A DNA stretch of 64,000 nt, from assembly GCF_009730915.1 (NCBI RefSeq), contig NC_052473.1, positions 16,884,100-16,948,099 of the forward strand, written 5' to 3'. Shown here piece by piece: positions 1-10,995 of this stretch (position 1 is its first letter; each line of letters opens with the position of its first letter). This DNA comes from Dioscorea cayenensis subsp. rotundata (lineage: Eukaryota; Streptophyta; Magnoliopsida; Dioscoreales; Dioscoreaceae). Both the position numbers and the translations under genes were made by a program. The notes below the pieces were generated by a model. It was not told the DNA's origin. It searched no databases and was given only the letters and a program-made list of their open reading frames with translations.

Positions 1-1245
1 AAATATTCTAGGAGCTGTCAATTCAAGAGTCCGTTTTGGATGAAGCAAACCAGATTAATGCAAAGTGAGAACTTGCAAATATCTGTGTCATTACTTGGTG
101 AATCACACAAATATTTCAGAGATATCCGGACTACTTCACAACAGTAAAAAGGCCACTTGGTACTCTAAAAAAGTAAGTAAATCTCCAACCTTTAATTATT
201 TTCTCTATATTTTTGTGTATTTCTTATTATTTGGGTTATATGATTCAAATATCCAATAATTTTGTAATAAATCTATATTTTTTTGGAGATTATTATGAAG
301 CAAAGTATAGCTCTTGAAGCCAGGATTTTCACTGCAGAATTGATGTATATTAGTTAGAGTTATGTTTTTTTCTGGATATATACCCTCATGAAACTTCATT
401 ATTGCATTTGTGCCTCAGTAAAATTTGTAATATTGCTTGTTTATTTTTCTCTCCAATCCATAAAATATTAATGTTTTTTTGGATCATTTTGATTAAATCA
501 GAAACCATAACATATATTACATCCAGAGTGAGTTCATTGATAGATTGAACTTTGTTGTCGTCACTCGTCAGTGTTGTCTACTTGGTTTTCCATAATCCAT
601 TTATGAAGATTATTACTGAATATTATTTCTCTGCTATGCATTCTCCAAAACTCTTAAAGTAGCTAGGAGCTTGATCTTCTTCTTTTATTTTTATTTTTTA
701 TTTTTCATAATTTGCAATATGTTGACATATGTGTTAGTCTTATTTAGCATCAGAGCATTTATGTGATCATATTGAATTTCTAGAGGCTTCATTTTTGAAG
801 TGTGAATTTTCAGTTTAATCTTGGAAAAGAGCAGTGAGTGCATACTATATTGGCAATAAGAAAAATTTACTTGGATCTTGAATTGAAAAAATTAATGCCT
901 AAACCCTAAAAAATACTATCTAATTTTGCGCATCAAAGACATTGTGCGAATTCTAATTAATGTCAAAGAAAGGTATTACTCACTTAGGGATGACTGTTTG
1001 TTAGTTTTTCATATTTTCAAGTGTACCCCTGAAAATATCAACTTTTTTAATTAAAATTACATTTACAACCCTTTAGAATATTAAAATTGTAAGTATACTT
1101 GTTTGTGGGTGTACCCTTAGTGTGCAGTGCTGATCAGGTTTTTAAAATTTTGGTGTTTTGTTTGACAAAACATAAAATCTTGGAACCAGATCACGTGAGC
1201 AATCAGGTGTCCTGGGCTCAGCTATAAATTATAACTGGGTTGGAT
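1..1245. other. Upstream region without a recognised gene
   Basis: A+T-rich sequence with only short open frames and no family I recognise. The first ~200 bases are a little richer in coding-like composition and could be the tail of a gene lying outside the window, but I see no motif to support this. The last part is the promoter region of gene A. Confidence 0.5.
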
Positions 1246-1253
1246 TATAAAAG
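1246..1253 (+). promoter_or_regulatory. Putative TATA box of gene A
   Basis: TATAAAAG lies 78 bases before the ATG at 1324, a usual plant spacing that leaves a leader of roughly 45 bases. Inferred from motif and position only. Confidence 0.5.
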
Positions 1254-1323
1254 GACCTTACTGTACGTGCACATTGAATCTAAAACAAACCAAGAAGCAA
1301 AGAGAAGAGCGCGGGAAGGAAAA

Positions 1324-4300
1324 TGGCGGAAAAGGTATTCATCTCTCTCTCTCTCTCCCTCTCCTTCTCCTCTTAGTTTCCTTTTTTGAAACTGATCTTT
1401 GATTTCAGGTTGTTGATGGGCTAGATAGAGTTTTTAGGGTCTTGAATCATTATTAATCTTTGTTAGAAAGATTGAGCTTATTGAATATATATGAACTGTT
1501 GTTTCTTTCTATTTAGATTTCTTAATTGATCTTTTGTTTTCAATTGTTGCATGTTCAGATTGAGTTTGATTGTTCTTGGCCATTGTTTTCCATTTCCTTG
1601 TTATTTTGAAAGAATCTTGAATGATGTCTTCCCATTCTTGGTATGTTGGTAGGTGGAGTTGGGATGTTCTTAATTTGTTTTATATTATTCATGGTTTCCA
1701 TCTTCAAAGTTTAGTTATTATATGCTTTTCTTGTTTTTTCTTTTCTTTTTGTTTTGGATTAATCATGATGAAGAAGAAGCATGCATGCATCTCTCTCTCT
1801 CTGTCTGTCTCTCCTGGTATATATATATTTGATCGCCTTAAGTTAGATGTTTGAGGATTGTATGGAAAGCGTTAATTCGGTTAGATGTTCACTACAAGAA
1901 AAATTTCAAATCTCGGCAGTGGTAAAATTGAGCCTAAAACAAAATCGTGACAATTTATTCTGACATTTGATACTGAACTCAAGCAGCTGTCGAAACATGT
2001 GAATTTTTAAAAATAGTTTTTTAATTCAGTCTGTCTAGGTCTTAGAATATATATAAATTTAATACTTTTTAATATAGATCTTAGAATCAGTCAGACATAT
2101 TTTTAAAAATATAATTATATTATTACAGATCTTAAATACCGCGTCTTAAAATCCCAAAATATAATAATATATTCTTAGATCTATCTCGCTGTAGATAATA
2201 TAATATATAATAATATACTTATGATGGTCTAAATCAGTCTAACAAATATAAAATATAATAATATCTTAAAAAGCGTCTTACGAAATCTGATCTTAAAAAT
2301 ATAAATATAATAATATATATATTAACACTGTCACGAATCATAGTCGCCAAAATATAATATAGTAAAATTATTAATCGTGACAAATCATAGGCATAAAATT
2401 ATAAATATATTAATATATTAAAAGCAAGTCCCAAGCACGGTCGTACGAAAATTATAAATATATTAACATATTAAAAACGTCCCAAATACGGTGCCAAAAA
2501 CATAAATATATTAATATAATATTACAGATTATCAAATTCGATTAAAACATAAATATATTAATATAATATTACCGTGCCAAATTCAGTGCCAAAAATATAA
2601 ATATAATAATTTACAAAATTCACACCAAACAAACTCTAAACCCTCTTTAATCCTTCCACTAATCCCTTGTTATCTCTTTAATCTCCAAATTATTTCCTAA
2701 GCATGGCATAAATAATTGCATGTGGTGGTGGTAAAAGTATAAGAAAAGAAGTGCCCGGTCTTTTCAGTACACAGTCTTGTTAATTTATTATTATATTTTT
2801 CAAACTTTAAAAAAAAATTTAAGGAAATAAATTATTATATTATGATTTTTGTCCATGTTCTTTAAAAACCAATAATAATAATAATAACAACAAAATAAAT
2901 TAATAAAAATTGCAAGAACTCTAAACAATTTAAGGAAATAAACTTAAAAATAAAAAATAAAAACAAAGAGTGAACAAGACAAGGAGAACATCCAATAGCT
3001 ACACTCCAACACAATTTCTGTTTGGTACCTTCTCAGTCCTCACCTACTCCAAGACTCCCTAGTCACTAGCGCCAGGTTTAATTACTTATTTTTTCAAAAA
3101 TTTTAATTATTTTATTTTTTAGGTTATTTTTGTCTAAATTATTAAAACTATTTATATGAATTAAAATTACTTCCATACCCTTAGTTGACCAGCGCAATAT
3201 ATAAAATTAATAAAAGCAGTTGTATTTCATTATCAAAATAAAAAAAAAGCTCTAAAATATCTTTTCAAACTCAAGACTAAACAATTTTCATCTCTGTTAA
3301 TTTATAATATTAAAATTCACAAAATAAAAAAAACTATATATTTTTTTTGTAATTTCGTTATTTGGATCAGATAAGATCAAGCTCTCAAGTCTTGCAGTAG
3401 GCCACCATAGTTTTAAAAATGGCCTTCAGAGACCCAGATGCGATAGGCGAAATGACGAACGTACCACTGGTCACACTCTCTCTCTATCTCTCTCTCTCTC
3501 TACTCGTTCATCCGAGGGATCACGTCTTGCAGTAGGCCACCATAGTCCATGATCGGAGCATTCCTAGCCGTCTGATCGGAGAATCTCTGGCGGAGATCCA
3601 TCGGGAGGAAGCCGTTGATGTAAGGGGATGTGCAGCTCGTTAACGTGCACTGGCGGAGTAGAGAACCCTAAAGGAGACTGGCTCGGATGTGCGCCACGTG
3701 TCACCACAGGGCTCGGATGCGTGTGCTGTCCTTCGTACGTCGTAACCACCACCGTCGGATCCTCCGACGATCTCTCCACACGCTTCTTCACCACACACGC
3801 TGCGCTCGTGCACCGGTAGTAGCTCCTGCGAAATGACGATCGTGCCCTTCCGCGTTAGCCTAGAAGATAGCTAGATTAAAAGAAAAACATGTTCACAATC
3901 TTGGGTAAGCCCAGAAAACACTGGACTTAGTTTCTTTTTCTTTTTCTTCTTTCCCCTGTAAATCCCTAACCCTAATCCCTCTTCTTCTTCACCATGGACG
4001 CTGCTCCTCGAGCTCCCTGACCCCGGCCCCCAACTATCTTGCTCACCAACCCTAATCCCCAACCCTCATTGAAGCTTCCTCACAGTTGGCATTGCCTCCT
4101 TCCTGTTGGATCTCGCTATTTGCTTCTCTCTTCTTCAAAGCCTCGAATCCCTCTCCATTTGGCTAGCGAGCGAGAGAGAAGACACCCGAGCAGCACCGAA
4201 GGATTTGCATCTCCGAGTGTCCTTTTCTGGTTGACCGGCATTATCTGTTAATTTGTTTCTATTGGTTTTGTCTGATTGCTCATATCATTATCTGTTAATT

Positions 4301-7300
4301 TGTTCACAGAATTCTACAATATAAATTGGTTCAAGAGAAGTGGGAGAAATTGAACATTCTCTACAAGGTAATCCCTGACAAATGATGTAGTTTCATGGTA
4401 TTTGATCTCCTTAGTGATTTTTATGAGTTTATGATTTTTTTAATTGGTTGTGTTAGTTTGAATCTGCATGATCAGATCGTATTACTATAATTAACCCATT
4501 GAACATGTTTTTTTTTAATCTTTTAATGCTTAATGGAATTCACTGTCATGCCTAGTAACATGCTTAATGGACAAGACAAATCAACCTTGCATTCCATGAC
4601 ATTTGTTATTCAAGTATCCTTGTTTTTATTTGGACGACTTTAATTGTTGATTCTAGAGTGGTCTATTCAGATAACTAGTTTATTAAAAATTTTGGTGTAA
4701 TCTCAAGAAAAAAAAAGTCAAAGGAGTAGTTTGGTTCTTTGGTTCATCATCATTTGCTATGGTATGATGCAAAAGCTCGTATCTTGATGCTTAGTACTCC
4801 AATTGTTTGTTTAAATCTTAGTGGGGTAGGTTGTCTTGTCCTACCTCCTGTGGCATGTTTAATTACTTAGCATGCCTTCCCGCTGATTACTTAATAGAGC
4901 CATATGATCATCCAATTGTGTAATATTAAGACGAAGTTTTGTCAATTCATACCCGAAAAGGACTCATGATTTAAACACATTTGGCTTCATGTCCTGATTG
5001 GTAAGCCAATCACATAACTGCTAATTATCGGTGTTAACATTGCCAATATAAATTCTAACAAGGATTTATAGAGTTTGTAGTTTATTCAAGTTTGGTCCAC
5101 TGTCCTCTGTTTATTTGACAATATTATTATGATCTCATGTGAACCCTCACAATATAATACGCACTTGCTCTAAGATGCATCTTTCAATTCTTTAATGGAA
5201 AAAACTGAAACCCTATCTCTCAATGTGTGAATACATGAGATGGATGCTGGTTATTATTTCCTCTTAAGTCTTATGTCTAGGCATTAACCAGAGTATTAGC
5301 TCAGCCCGTCTATCTGTATTTTCCTATAATTTTTCATGTTGTAAACATCATGGTCCAGGGACACTTTTAGTTTAAAGATGATATGAGAAGTTGTCTGTGA
5401 GAAAGAAAACAACACAATAAATGTCGGATCACTTCACCAATTGAACCTTTTTAGTGCAGGACATGAGTACCATATCTTGCTGTATGAACTATTTATCATA
5501 TTTTTACTTCATACCCCCAAATTAGCTGCAGATTTTCACAGCAACATTGGAAGCCATTCTTCGAAGTTATTATTTCAGATAATTTTAAGATGATTAGAGA
5601 AAAATAAAGCCCTTTTTGGCATGTTAACCTATTGGGACAAAGATGTAATTGATACCTTTTTTGGAAAAATCAGACAACAGTTTTGGAATAGAATATTGCA
5701 ATGGAAGAAGAAACTTCTGGCAATTATGGAGGATGATTTTCATAGAATTATAGGAAGCCTTGAGGCTCCACCTTACAGACAAAACTGAATAACTTTCGAA
5801 GTATCTTATCAACTGAGTTATTGGATTGGGATTATCAGTATTTTTAAGAACTTACATGCTAATTTATACATGGATTGCTGGACTTGGTGCACTAAAAGTT
5901 GGTTTTGCAGGATGTTGCTTTTCTTTTGTTGAAGGAATCATGGGAAATTGAGAAGAATCCCATGGCAAGCAAAGGAACACCTCTTCACGGTCCGCGCATA
6001 AAACTTATTGAGAAGGCACAAAATCTCTTTGCTGAAACCAAAGAACACATATTTGAATCAAAGGCTGCTGAAGAGCATGCAAAGTTGTTGAGGTAAAGTG
6101 AAACAAAAGCTGACACTGTACATGTATAACGGATTTCATGGAGTGAAATGAAATTTATGGCCTTGTTGTCTTTCTTGGCTCTCCTGTATGATATATAGGA
6201 AGAAACTTGAAGCCTGGAACCTCTCCATGAATGATAAATTACCGTTAGAAGTGTGAAATAACATTCTTTGATGATCTAATGCCCGTATAAGGGCATCTTC
6301 ATGTTGTTTTCCTATGTTCTACTAGAAAAGCAAACTCTCATTTAATTTGGCATTCTTACAGAATCCAACATGAGTTAGAGGTTTCAACAAAACAAGCAAT
6401 ATTCATTGATTCGAGCATCAGTGATACAATTCGCACTTGTATTAGCACGGGAAATCATCGAGCTGCAATGAAAGTCAGAACTGAATTTAAGGTAGGTAGC
6501 AATGTTTTAAGACTCATCACATTGATAACATGTCTCTGTTTTCCTTTCCATTTTCCCATGTCATAGCCAATATTTGCTGCTGCAGGTGCCAGAGAAGAGG
6601 TGGTACTGGCTTAAAGCATTGGCACTCTCTACCCGAGGAGACTGGGCTGCGCTGGAAAAATTTTTCCAAAGAGAAGAGACCACCTGGTGGTAAGTTGTTA
6701 ATTATGTAATATTTATTGGCAAGCATGTTTTTTTAATGTCACCAAATGATTCTTTGCAAAAAATAAAACTAAAAAAATTTTTGAGAAAGACAGAGACCAA
6801 ATATGTACTTTTAAGCTCTTGAAGGGTATTTGTTTGCACCCATCTTCAACCTCCCTTGAAATTCACTTTTGGCTACCAATCACAAATATAACAGAATCAA
6901 CATTTGCTTATTTGCCAATTGTTTCCGCTTTTATACAGGTTATAAACCCTTTGTTGAAGCATGCATTGGTGCTGATGCGAAGCTGAGGCTCTGAAGTACA
7001 TTCCAAAGCTTACAGAACCTAGGGAAAGATCAGAGGTACTTCAAACCAAACCCACCCTTCTTCAATTCAAATTCACATCATGAAGGTCAATTTATTTGGC
7101 CTACCGAATTCATCAAGCTAAAACGAGAAATGATCCTAAAAATGAGCCTCGGCTTGGTTATGTGATAGTTATCACGGAATAGAGTCCACTAGATTTTTAT
7201 AATTTTAGGCAAACAGGTTTTGAATTCTCAAAATTCTGACATATGATATCTTGATCTGCAATATGAGCAGGCATATGCACGAATTGGCATGGCAAAGGAA

Positions 7301-8928
7301 GCTGCTGATGCTGCATCCCAGGCTAAAGATAGTGAATTTTTTGGTCGTTTGAAGCTAACTCTAGGACAGAATGCTGGTGCAACATCAATCTTTGATAGTC
7401 TCAGAGACAGATTATCATTCCAAGGAGTCTACTAGTGACCATTTGTGCGTCCAAAAAATATATTGGTATAATTCACGCTGACAACCCATCATGAGTATTG
7501 CTTGCATGTTCAAACAGCTTGAAGATTTTACCATCAGTTGTGTTCTCTGATGGGTGTAATTCAAGAAAATTTAAATAAAAATTATTTTTTATAAAATAAA
7601 TAAAAAGCGTGCTAAAAAGTCAGAATAATTTTTCCCAAAAAACTGTGCCAATTATTGTGAAAAAAATATAATATATAAAAATCGTGCCAAAAACCGTACC
7701 AAAATCATCGAACCTATAAAATCGTGCTAAAAACTATGCCAAATATGGAACTAAAAGTCCGTGCTAAATATCAATGTTAATATTTGGCACAATAAGTAAA
7801 GAAAGTGTGCAGCATGATGCCAAAAATTTGGCACGGTATAAAGCGACGGTGCTCAAAATTTATTTCATGACCATTCTATAAAGAGTAGTTAATTTTTTGG
7901 TCCTAAATACTGCTCTTAAAATTAATTTGGTACGGTTTTTAAACTCATTTCCGTGCCGATATCACCGTGCCGATTTGGGATTTTTCTTGTAGTGGTTTCT
8001 TTGAGGTTTTTTTTAATACTATTTATGATTTTATATCAAAAGGTAAATTTTAAATATGTAATTTGATTGATGCTTTATAGTCAAATCAAAATTTGGCATA
8101 TCATTCAAGTTATATATAGGCAGTAACTATTTATTACTATCTTGTGTTATTGTTATTTAGATTTTTAAGGATTTATATGTGCTTTTTGAAGTTTCTTGAA
8201 TGGTCTCTTGTTTTGTTGATAGTGTTCTTGCTTGTTCATGATTTCATATGAAAAGTTAAGTATTATTACTACTTAAAGATGTAATTTTGATCAAATTTTC
8301 ACTTATCCTTCAAGTTATAGGCAGTAACTATTAAAAAAATCCGGTCATATTTTTTGGTTTTTTGGTATAATATGATTATTTATGGCTGTGCAAAAGACTG
8401 AAATTGCATATTTTCTTAAAATTTCTTCTTATTTTCAGTGTATGCACTTTGAAAATGTTGTTTCACATGGCCTTAATTTGTTTCTAAGTCCTGTTTGTAG
8501 GCAATAATTATTTTTGGTAGCCTTGAACTAGTAACAACTTGATTATTTGCTAATTCCCTCTCAAAATCAATAATGTTTGATTTTTTTTTTCCAGTTTCAG
8601 ATTACATGCTGTGAAAAGTCTGATTTCACAGCAGCTCAGTTAGCTTTTTTGAGGTCGAAATGTTTCAGATGTTCAAAAACCATTAATGATCACAATGAAA
8701 GAAAACATCATCGATCTGCGAGGAAAGGCGATCATTCGGAGAAGACGTGCGGCACTTGCTATAATCACTGGGGCCCAAATGAGTATCCGACTCATCATAC
8801 CCTCATAGTAAGTGCTTGACTTCTTTTAATTTATTAGTTTCTACTTTTGATCCTAACAATATTAAATTTAGGTACATCCAATGTACTTTGCTGAAGCGAG
8901 ACTTGTGGGGTTCCAGATCAATGAATGA
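1324..8928 (+). CDS. Gene A: small Cys/His-rich protein, three exons, unknown family
   Basis: Exons are 1324-1335 (ATG GCG GAA AAG, donor GTATTC), 8595-8807 and 8872-8928, all joined in phase 0, giving 93 aa. I do not recognise the family. The model rests on gene B at 34.6-35.5 kb, which has the same exon plan and a clearly related middle exon. Shared features of that exon are a KS.FT..Q..FLRSKCF.C.KTI core, then His residues, then C..C..(N)H, then a P..H near the end. The spaced Cys and His (CF.C, C..C, H, H) suggest zinc binding, which is an inference. The third exon starts VHPM, matching IHPM in gene B, and stops early, so the acidic tail of gene B is missing. Intron 1 is 7,259 bp because a CACTA transposon sits in it; intron 2 is only 64 bp. 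No signal peptide or membrane span is seen. Confidence 0.6.
1913..2640. repeat. Left subterminal repeat region of the CACTA element
   Basis: A+T-rich stretch with recurring short units built on CGTGCCAAA / GTGCCAAAAA and RC forms such as TCTTAAAAT, separated by ATAAATATAATAATATA-type spacers. The same GTGCCAAA motif recurs at the right end, consistent with transposase-binding subterminal repeats. No coding sequence. Confidence 0.7.
2641..3387. other. A+T-rich CACTA interior without a gene
   Basis: Low-complexity filler between the subterminal repeats and the WRKY fragment. I see no gene fragment here. Confidence 0.5.
3388..3470 (-). other. Collapsed second copy of the WRKY fragment ends
   Basis: Bases near 3389-3412 repeat the segment at about 3524-3548 (GTCTTGCAGTAGGCCACCAT), which lies near the end of the WRKY coding sequence. 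Bases near 3447-3466 repeat the segment at about 3829-3848 (GCGAAATGACGAWCGTRCC), which is the intron just before the WRKY exon. The ~280 bases that separate these in the main copy are replaced by ~35 unrelated bases, so this looks like an internally deleted duplicate. Confidence 0.6.
3471..3499. repeat. CT microsatellite
   Basis: TCTC-type run directly after the stop codon of the WRKY fragment (in its reading direction). Confidence 0.8.
3500..3825 (-). pseudogene. WRKY transcription factor, last exon only, frameshifted (group IIc type)
   Basis: Starts after a canonical acceptor (CGCAG at 3826-3830) at the conserved WRKY intron site, just before SYYRC. It then reads through the C-X4-C and H-X-H zinc ligands (CTSAAC, a VKKRVERS stretch, [12 protein letters not shown]), the C-terminal half of a group IIc WRKY domain. 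The WRKYGQK half lies in an upstream exon that is absent. After VHVNEL the frame shifts by one base and the typical C-terminal tail ([12 protein letters not shown].., [13 protein letters not shown], then a stop at 3500-3502) continues in another frame. Without its DNA-contacting strand and with a frameshift it cannot encode a working factor. The kept intron border shows that genomic DNA, not mRNA, was captured. Confidence 0.88.
3826..4370 (+). other. Possible third captured fragment: leader-like sequence and a short exon
   Basis: From about 3950 the sequence is C/T-rich with CCCTAACCCTAATCC-like leader composition, then an ATG at 3993 that closes after a few codons. At 4310-4368 an acceptor (TTCACAG) is followed by ~58 bases reading [19 protein letters not shown] and a donor (GTAATC). 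The composition resembles a 5' untranslated region plus first intron and exon of an unidentified host gene. I could not name it. Confidence 0.35.
4371..5910. other. Intron-like CACTA interior
   Basis: T-rich sequence without coding features. Its right part, ending in TTTTGCAG at 5910, is probably the VPS16 intron captured together with the following exons. Nothing else is recognised. Confidence 0.5.
5911..7435 (+). pseudogene. VPS16: VPS16 (VACUOLELESS1) C-terminal five exons, captured and frameshifted
   Basis: Exons at 5911-6092, 6362-6491, 6586-6689, ~6940-7034 and 7271-7435 keep their splice borders and together match the C-terminal Vps16_C region of plant VPS16. Landmarks are [46 protein letters not shown], a YKPFVEACI segment, [25 protein letters not shown] and a terminal [11 protein letters not shown] before TAG. 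VPS16 is a core subunit of the HOPS/CORVET tethering complexes at the vacuole. Exon 3 has an extra T in a T run near 6660 and exon 4 a further shift near 6983 that brings TGA into frame. No N-terminal part is present, so this is a decayed genomic capture inside the CACTA element. Confidence 0.9.
7436..7971. repeat. Right subterminal repeat region of the CACTA element
   Basis: Multiple copies of CGTGCCAAAAA / CCGTGCCGAT-like motifs lie between 7600 and 7971, matching the motif at the left end. The first ~100 bases may still be VPS16 3' flank. Confidence 0.7.
8015..8335. repeat. Imperfect tandem duplication inside gene A intron 1
   Basis: A segment with TATGATTT..TATCAAAAGGTAA..., a TCAAGTTATA core and AGGCAGTAACTATT at about 8025-8130 recurs in diverged form at about 8240-8330. 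This lies outside the CACTA element, in the original intron. Confidence 0.5.
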
Positions 8929-10104
8929 TAACCGAGAAGAAAAAAAATGGGGGGGTGGTGGGAAAAAAAAACAAACAGGTAAACTGAATTTCTTCTTATG
9001 ATGGAGGAATAGAAATTTAAATTTGTTTCTCCAAAATTTGCATGTCTCTGATAGTCCTCTCTCTTCTATCCTCAGAATTTATAAATTTACAGTGAGCATA
9101 TATGTATGTATGTGTATCAGGTTATATGCAATAGGAATATAATCTCTTGTCTCCAAATTTTTTACGTCTCAGCTAGTTTTGGCTCTCCTCAATTCTCAGA
9201 AATTTATTTGAACATATGCACACAACACATCATGTTGGATAAACATCTGGTTCATTATGGCTGTGATTTTTTTTTTTTTTTTAAGTGATCTCTATTTCTG
9301 CAGGTGATTGAGAGGTCCATAAGGTGTTCATTCTCAGCAAACCCTCAGGTAAAACACTGGAGCATCCAAGAATCACAAGTATCCGGCACTGCTTAATCCT
9401 ACTGAAGCTTGAATAAAGTGCAGTTGATCATATTCTTACATTGTTTGCTGTATATTTCTTACCTGTAAATTTGGTTTGGCCTTCATCAATTAGCTGCGCA
9501 CTGTATCCATATCTGTGATTAGTTTGTAAAGTGAATACTATTGAACTGTTGTTTGTTCATGAACTTAATGAACTGATCAATCCATAGCATGAATTACTGA
9601 TAGTTTCAATTCCAATCTGCTGCTGTTTTGGTCCATGTATTCTTCAAAAGTCCCAATTGTAAGTCATGCTAATTCTTTGTGTAAATTGATTTGATTGCAA
9701 AAAAGAGCTATGTGAAAATAAAATGGAATGAACTATTGGCAGAGAGACAGGTTAATAATGGCTAACAGCTCCAATCAAATGCAGCCATTGAGGTATTCAG
9801 GTGTTTCAAATTTTCAATTGAGCATTTCCTCTTCTCCTCAGGTAACTATTACTTTTGTAGAGCAAGTAGTAAAGTTTGGGAGCAATATGGTGACAATAGA
9901 CTGATGAAAAAAAACTTGCATTTTATCTTTGATTCTGGTGCAGTTATTTTATATATTGATTAAAATGTGTGATAGTTGTACATTGGAAAAATGAACTGAT
10001 GAGGTGTTATATTGTAAAAACTTAGGTGATTAATAAGCATGAGCTTATGGTGATTGCTTGCTGTATATTTCATTGCCTAATTGTTTTGTTTTCCAATTTT
10101 CTTT
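8929..10104. other. Gene A downstream region
   Basis: Probable 3' untranslated and intergenic sequence. Bases 9305-9348 are bordered by CTGCAG and GTAAAA and could be a 3' untranslated exon, but lie beyond the stop codon and have no coding support. A MITE-like or other repeat is not evident here. Confidence 0.4.
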
Positions 10105-10129
10105 CAGTAAGCCTTGCTTAGGTTTAATT

Positions 10130-10216
10130 TTCAGGAATCCTTAATTAACATGATCAAAAATTAGTTCAAGAAGAATGCTAATGTTATTAGAAGTTAGAAC
10201 AGATAATGGGTCAGAA
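10130..10216 (+). pseudogene. Copia integrase-core scrap
   Basis: Translates, with breaks, to a stretch ending IRxxRTDNGSEF, the conserved second-Asp segment of Ty1/copia integrases. It is cut off by the MITE that follows directly. Confidence 0.6.
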
Positions 10217-10563
10217 TTTTTTCATTCACATGGTTTTTTTTTTTTAGAAAATCACAAAAATGAGATATTTTTAAACTATTTTTAAGTTATTATTATTATT
10301 TTTAAAAATAATTTTTAATAGATGTTATTTTGGATAAATATGTTATTATTATTATTAAAATATGAATTATTTTTGCATGTTTTTAAAAAGTATTTGTGGA
10401 TTTAAATTTTTAAAACTATTTGTCTCTTATATTTTGATGTGTTTATTATTATTATTATTATTATTTTTGGATTAACTTTTTAAAAAGACTTAAAAATGAT
10501 TTAAAAATAAAAAATCTCATTTTTGTGATTTTCCAAAATAAAAGAATATGAATGAAAAAAAAA
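10217..10563. mobile_element. MITE with long imperfect inverted ends, copy 1
   Basis: Ends TTTTTTCATTCACAT..TAGAAAATCACAAAAATGAGA and, at the right, the reverse complement (TCTCATTTTTGTGATTTTC.. then ATGAATGAAAAAA). The middle is ATT-rich with no reading frame. A second copy is at 19836-20450. Confidence 0.7.
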
Positions 10564-10744
10564 CTAATATCTTAATATTTTTAAAATGCCAACTCATTAT
10601 CATGTCGATAGATACTGCGCACTGCTGAATCGCTTTTAATCCTACTGATAATACATTTCACATAATATTATTTAAATAATTAAAAAGAAAGGCCATTTTT
10701 GAAACATGTATTTTTATTAGATATTCACGCATGTGAGTTTTACA

Positions 10745-10995
10745 AACCGCTGCATTGATATCAACTCACACAAAATTATTATTTCCGTGACATGTTATTT
10801 TTCAATGAGCTTGTTTATCGTCTTTCTATAACAAAAGCAAAAAGTCAACTGAGAATTTCTTTTGCTAATTTCCCTGGTTGCTTGATATTGTTGTTTACTT
10901 TTGAAACACCCACAACAAAAATCATGCTCATTTGACCCTACCTTGCAAACCCATAATTCAAGACTTTCCTCTACTTGACTTACATGATAATCAAG
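10745..10995 (+). pseudogene. Copia pol linker scrap, copy 1
   Basis: Diverged, frameshifted version of the open segment at 20642-20890, still showing the DINSHKIII-like start and the TTTGAAACACCCACAAC segment. Same duplication unit. Confidence 0.55.

Larger units (their letters stand above)
1890..7994. mobile_element. CACTA (En/Spm) transposon, non-autonomous, carrying host gene fragments (Pack-CACTA)
   Basis: The left end begins CACTACAAGAAAAAT and the right end is its reverse complement (ATTTTTCTTGTAGTG). The inverted repeats match at 21 of 23 positions (1890-1912 against 7972-7994). The flanking trinucleotide GTT is repeated at 1887-1889 and 7995-7997, the 3-bp target duplication expected of CACTA elements. 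Subterminal regions are rich in copies of a CGTGCCAAA-like motif, as in this superfamily. No transposase reading frame is visible, so the element would need one supplied in trans. It holds a WRKY last exon on the minus strand, five VPS16 exons on the plus strand and possibly a third fragment, and sits inside intron 1 of gene A. Confidence 0.93.

Noticed and set aside
8816..9001. 61-codon frame after gene A exon 2
   Set aside because: Runs in a different frame across intron 2 and exon 3; the VHPM match to gene B fixes the real frame.
9305..9348. Possible fourth exon of gene A
   Set aside because: Has acceptor- and donor-like borders but lies after the in-frame stop and has no counterpart in gene B.
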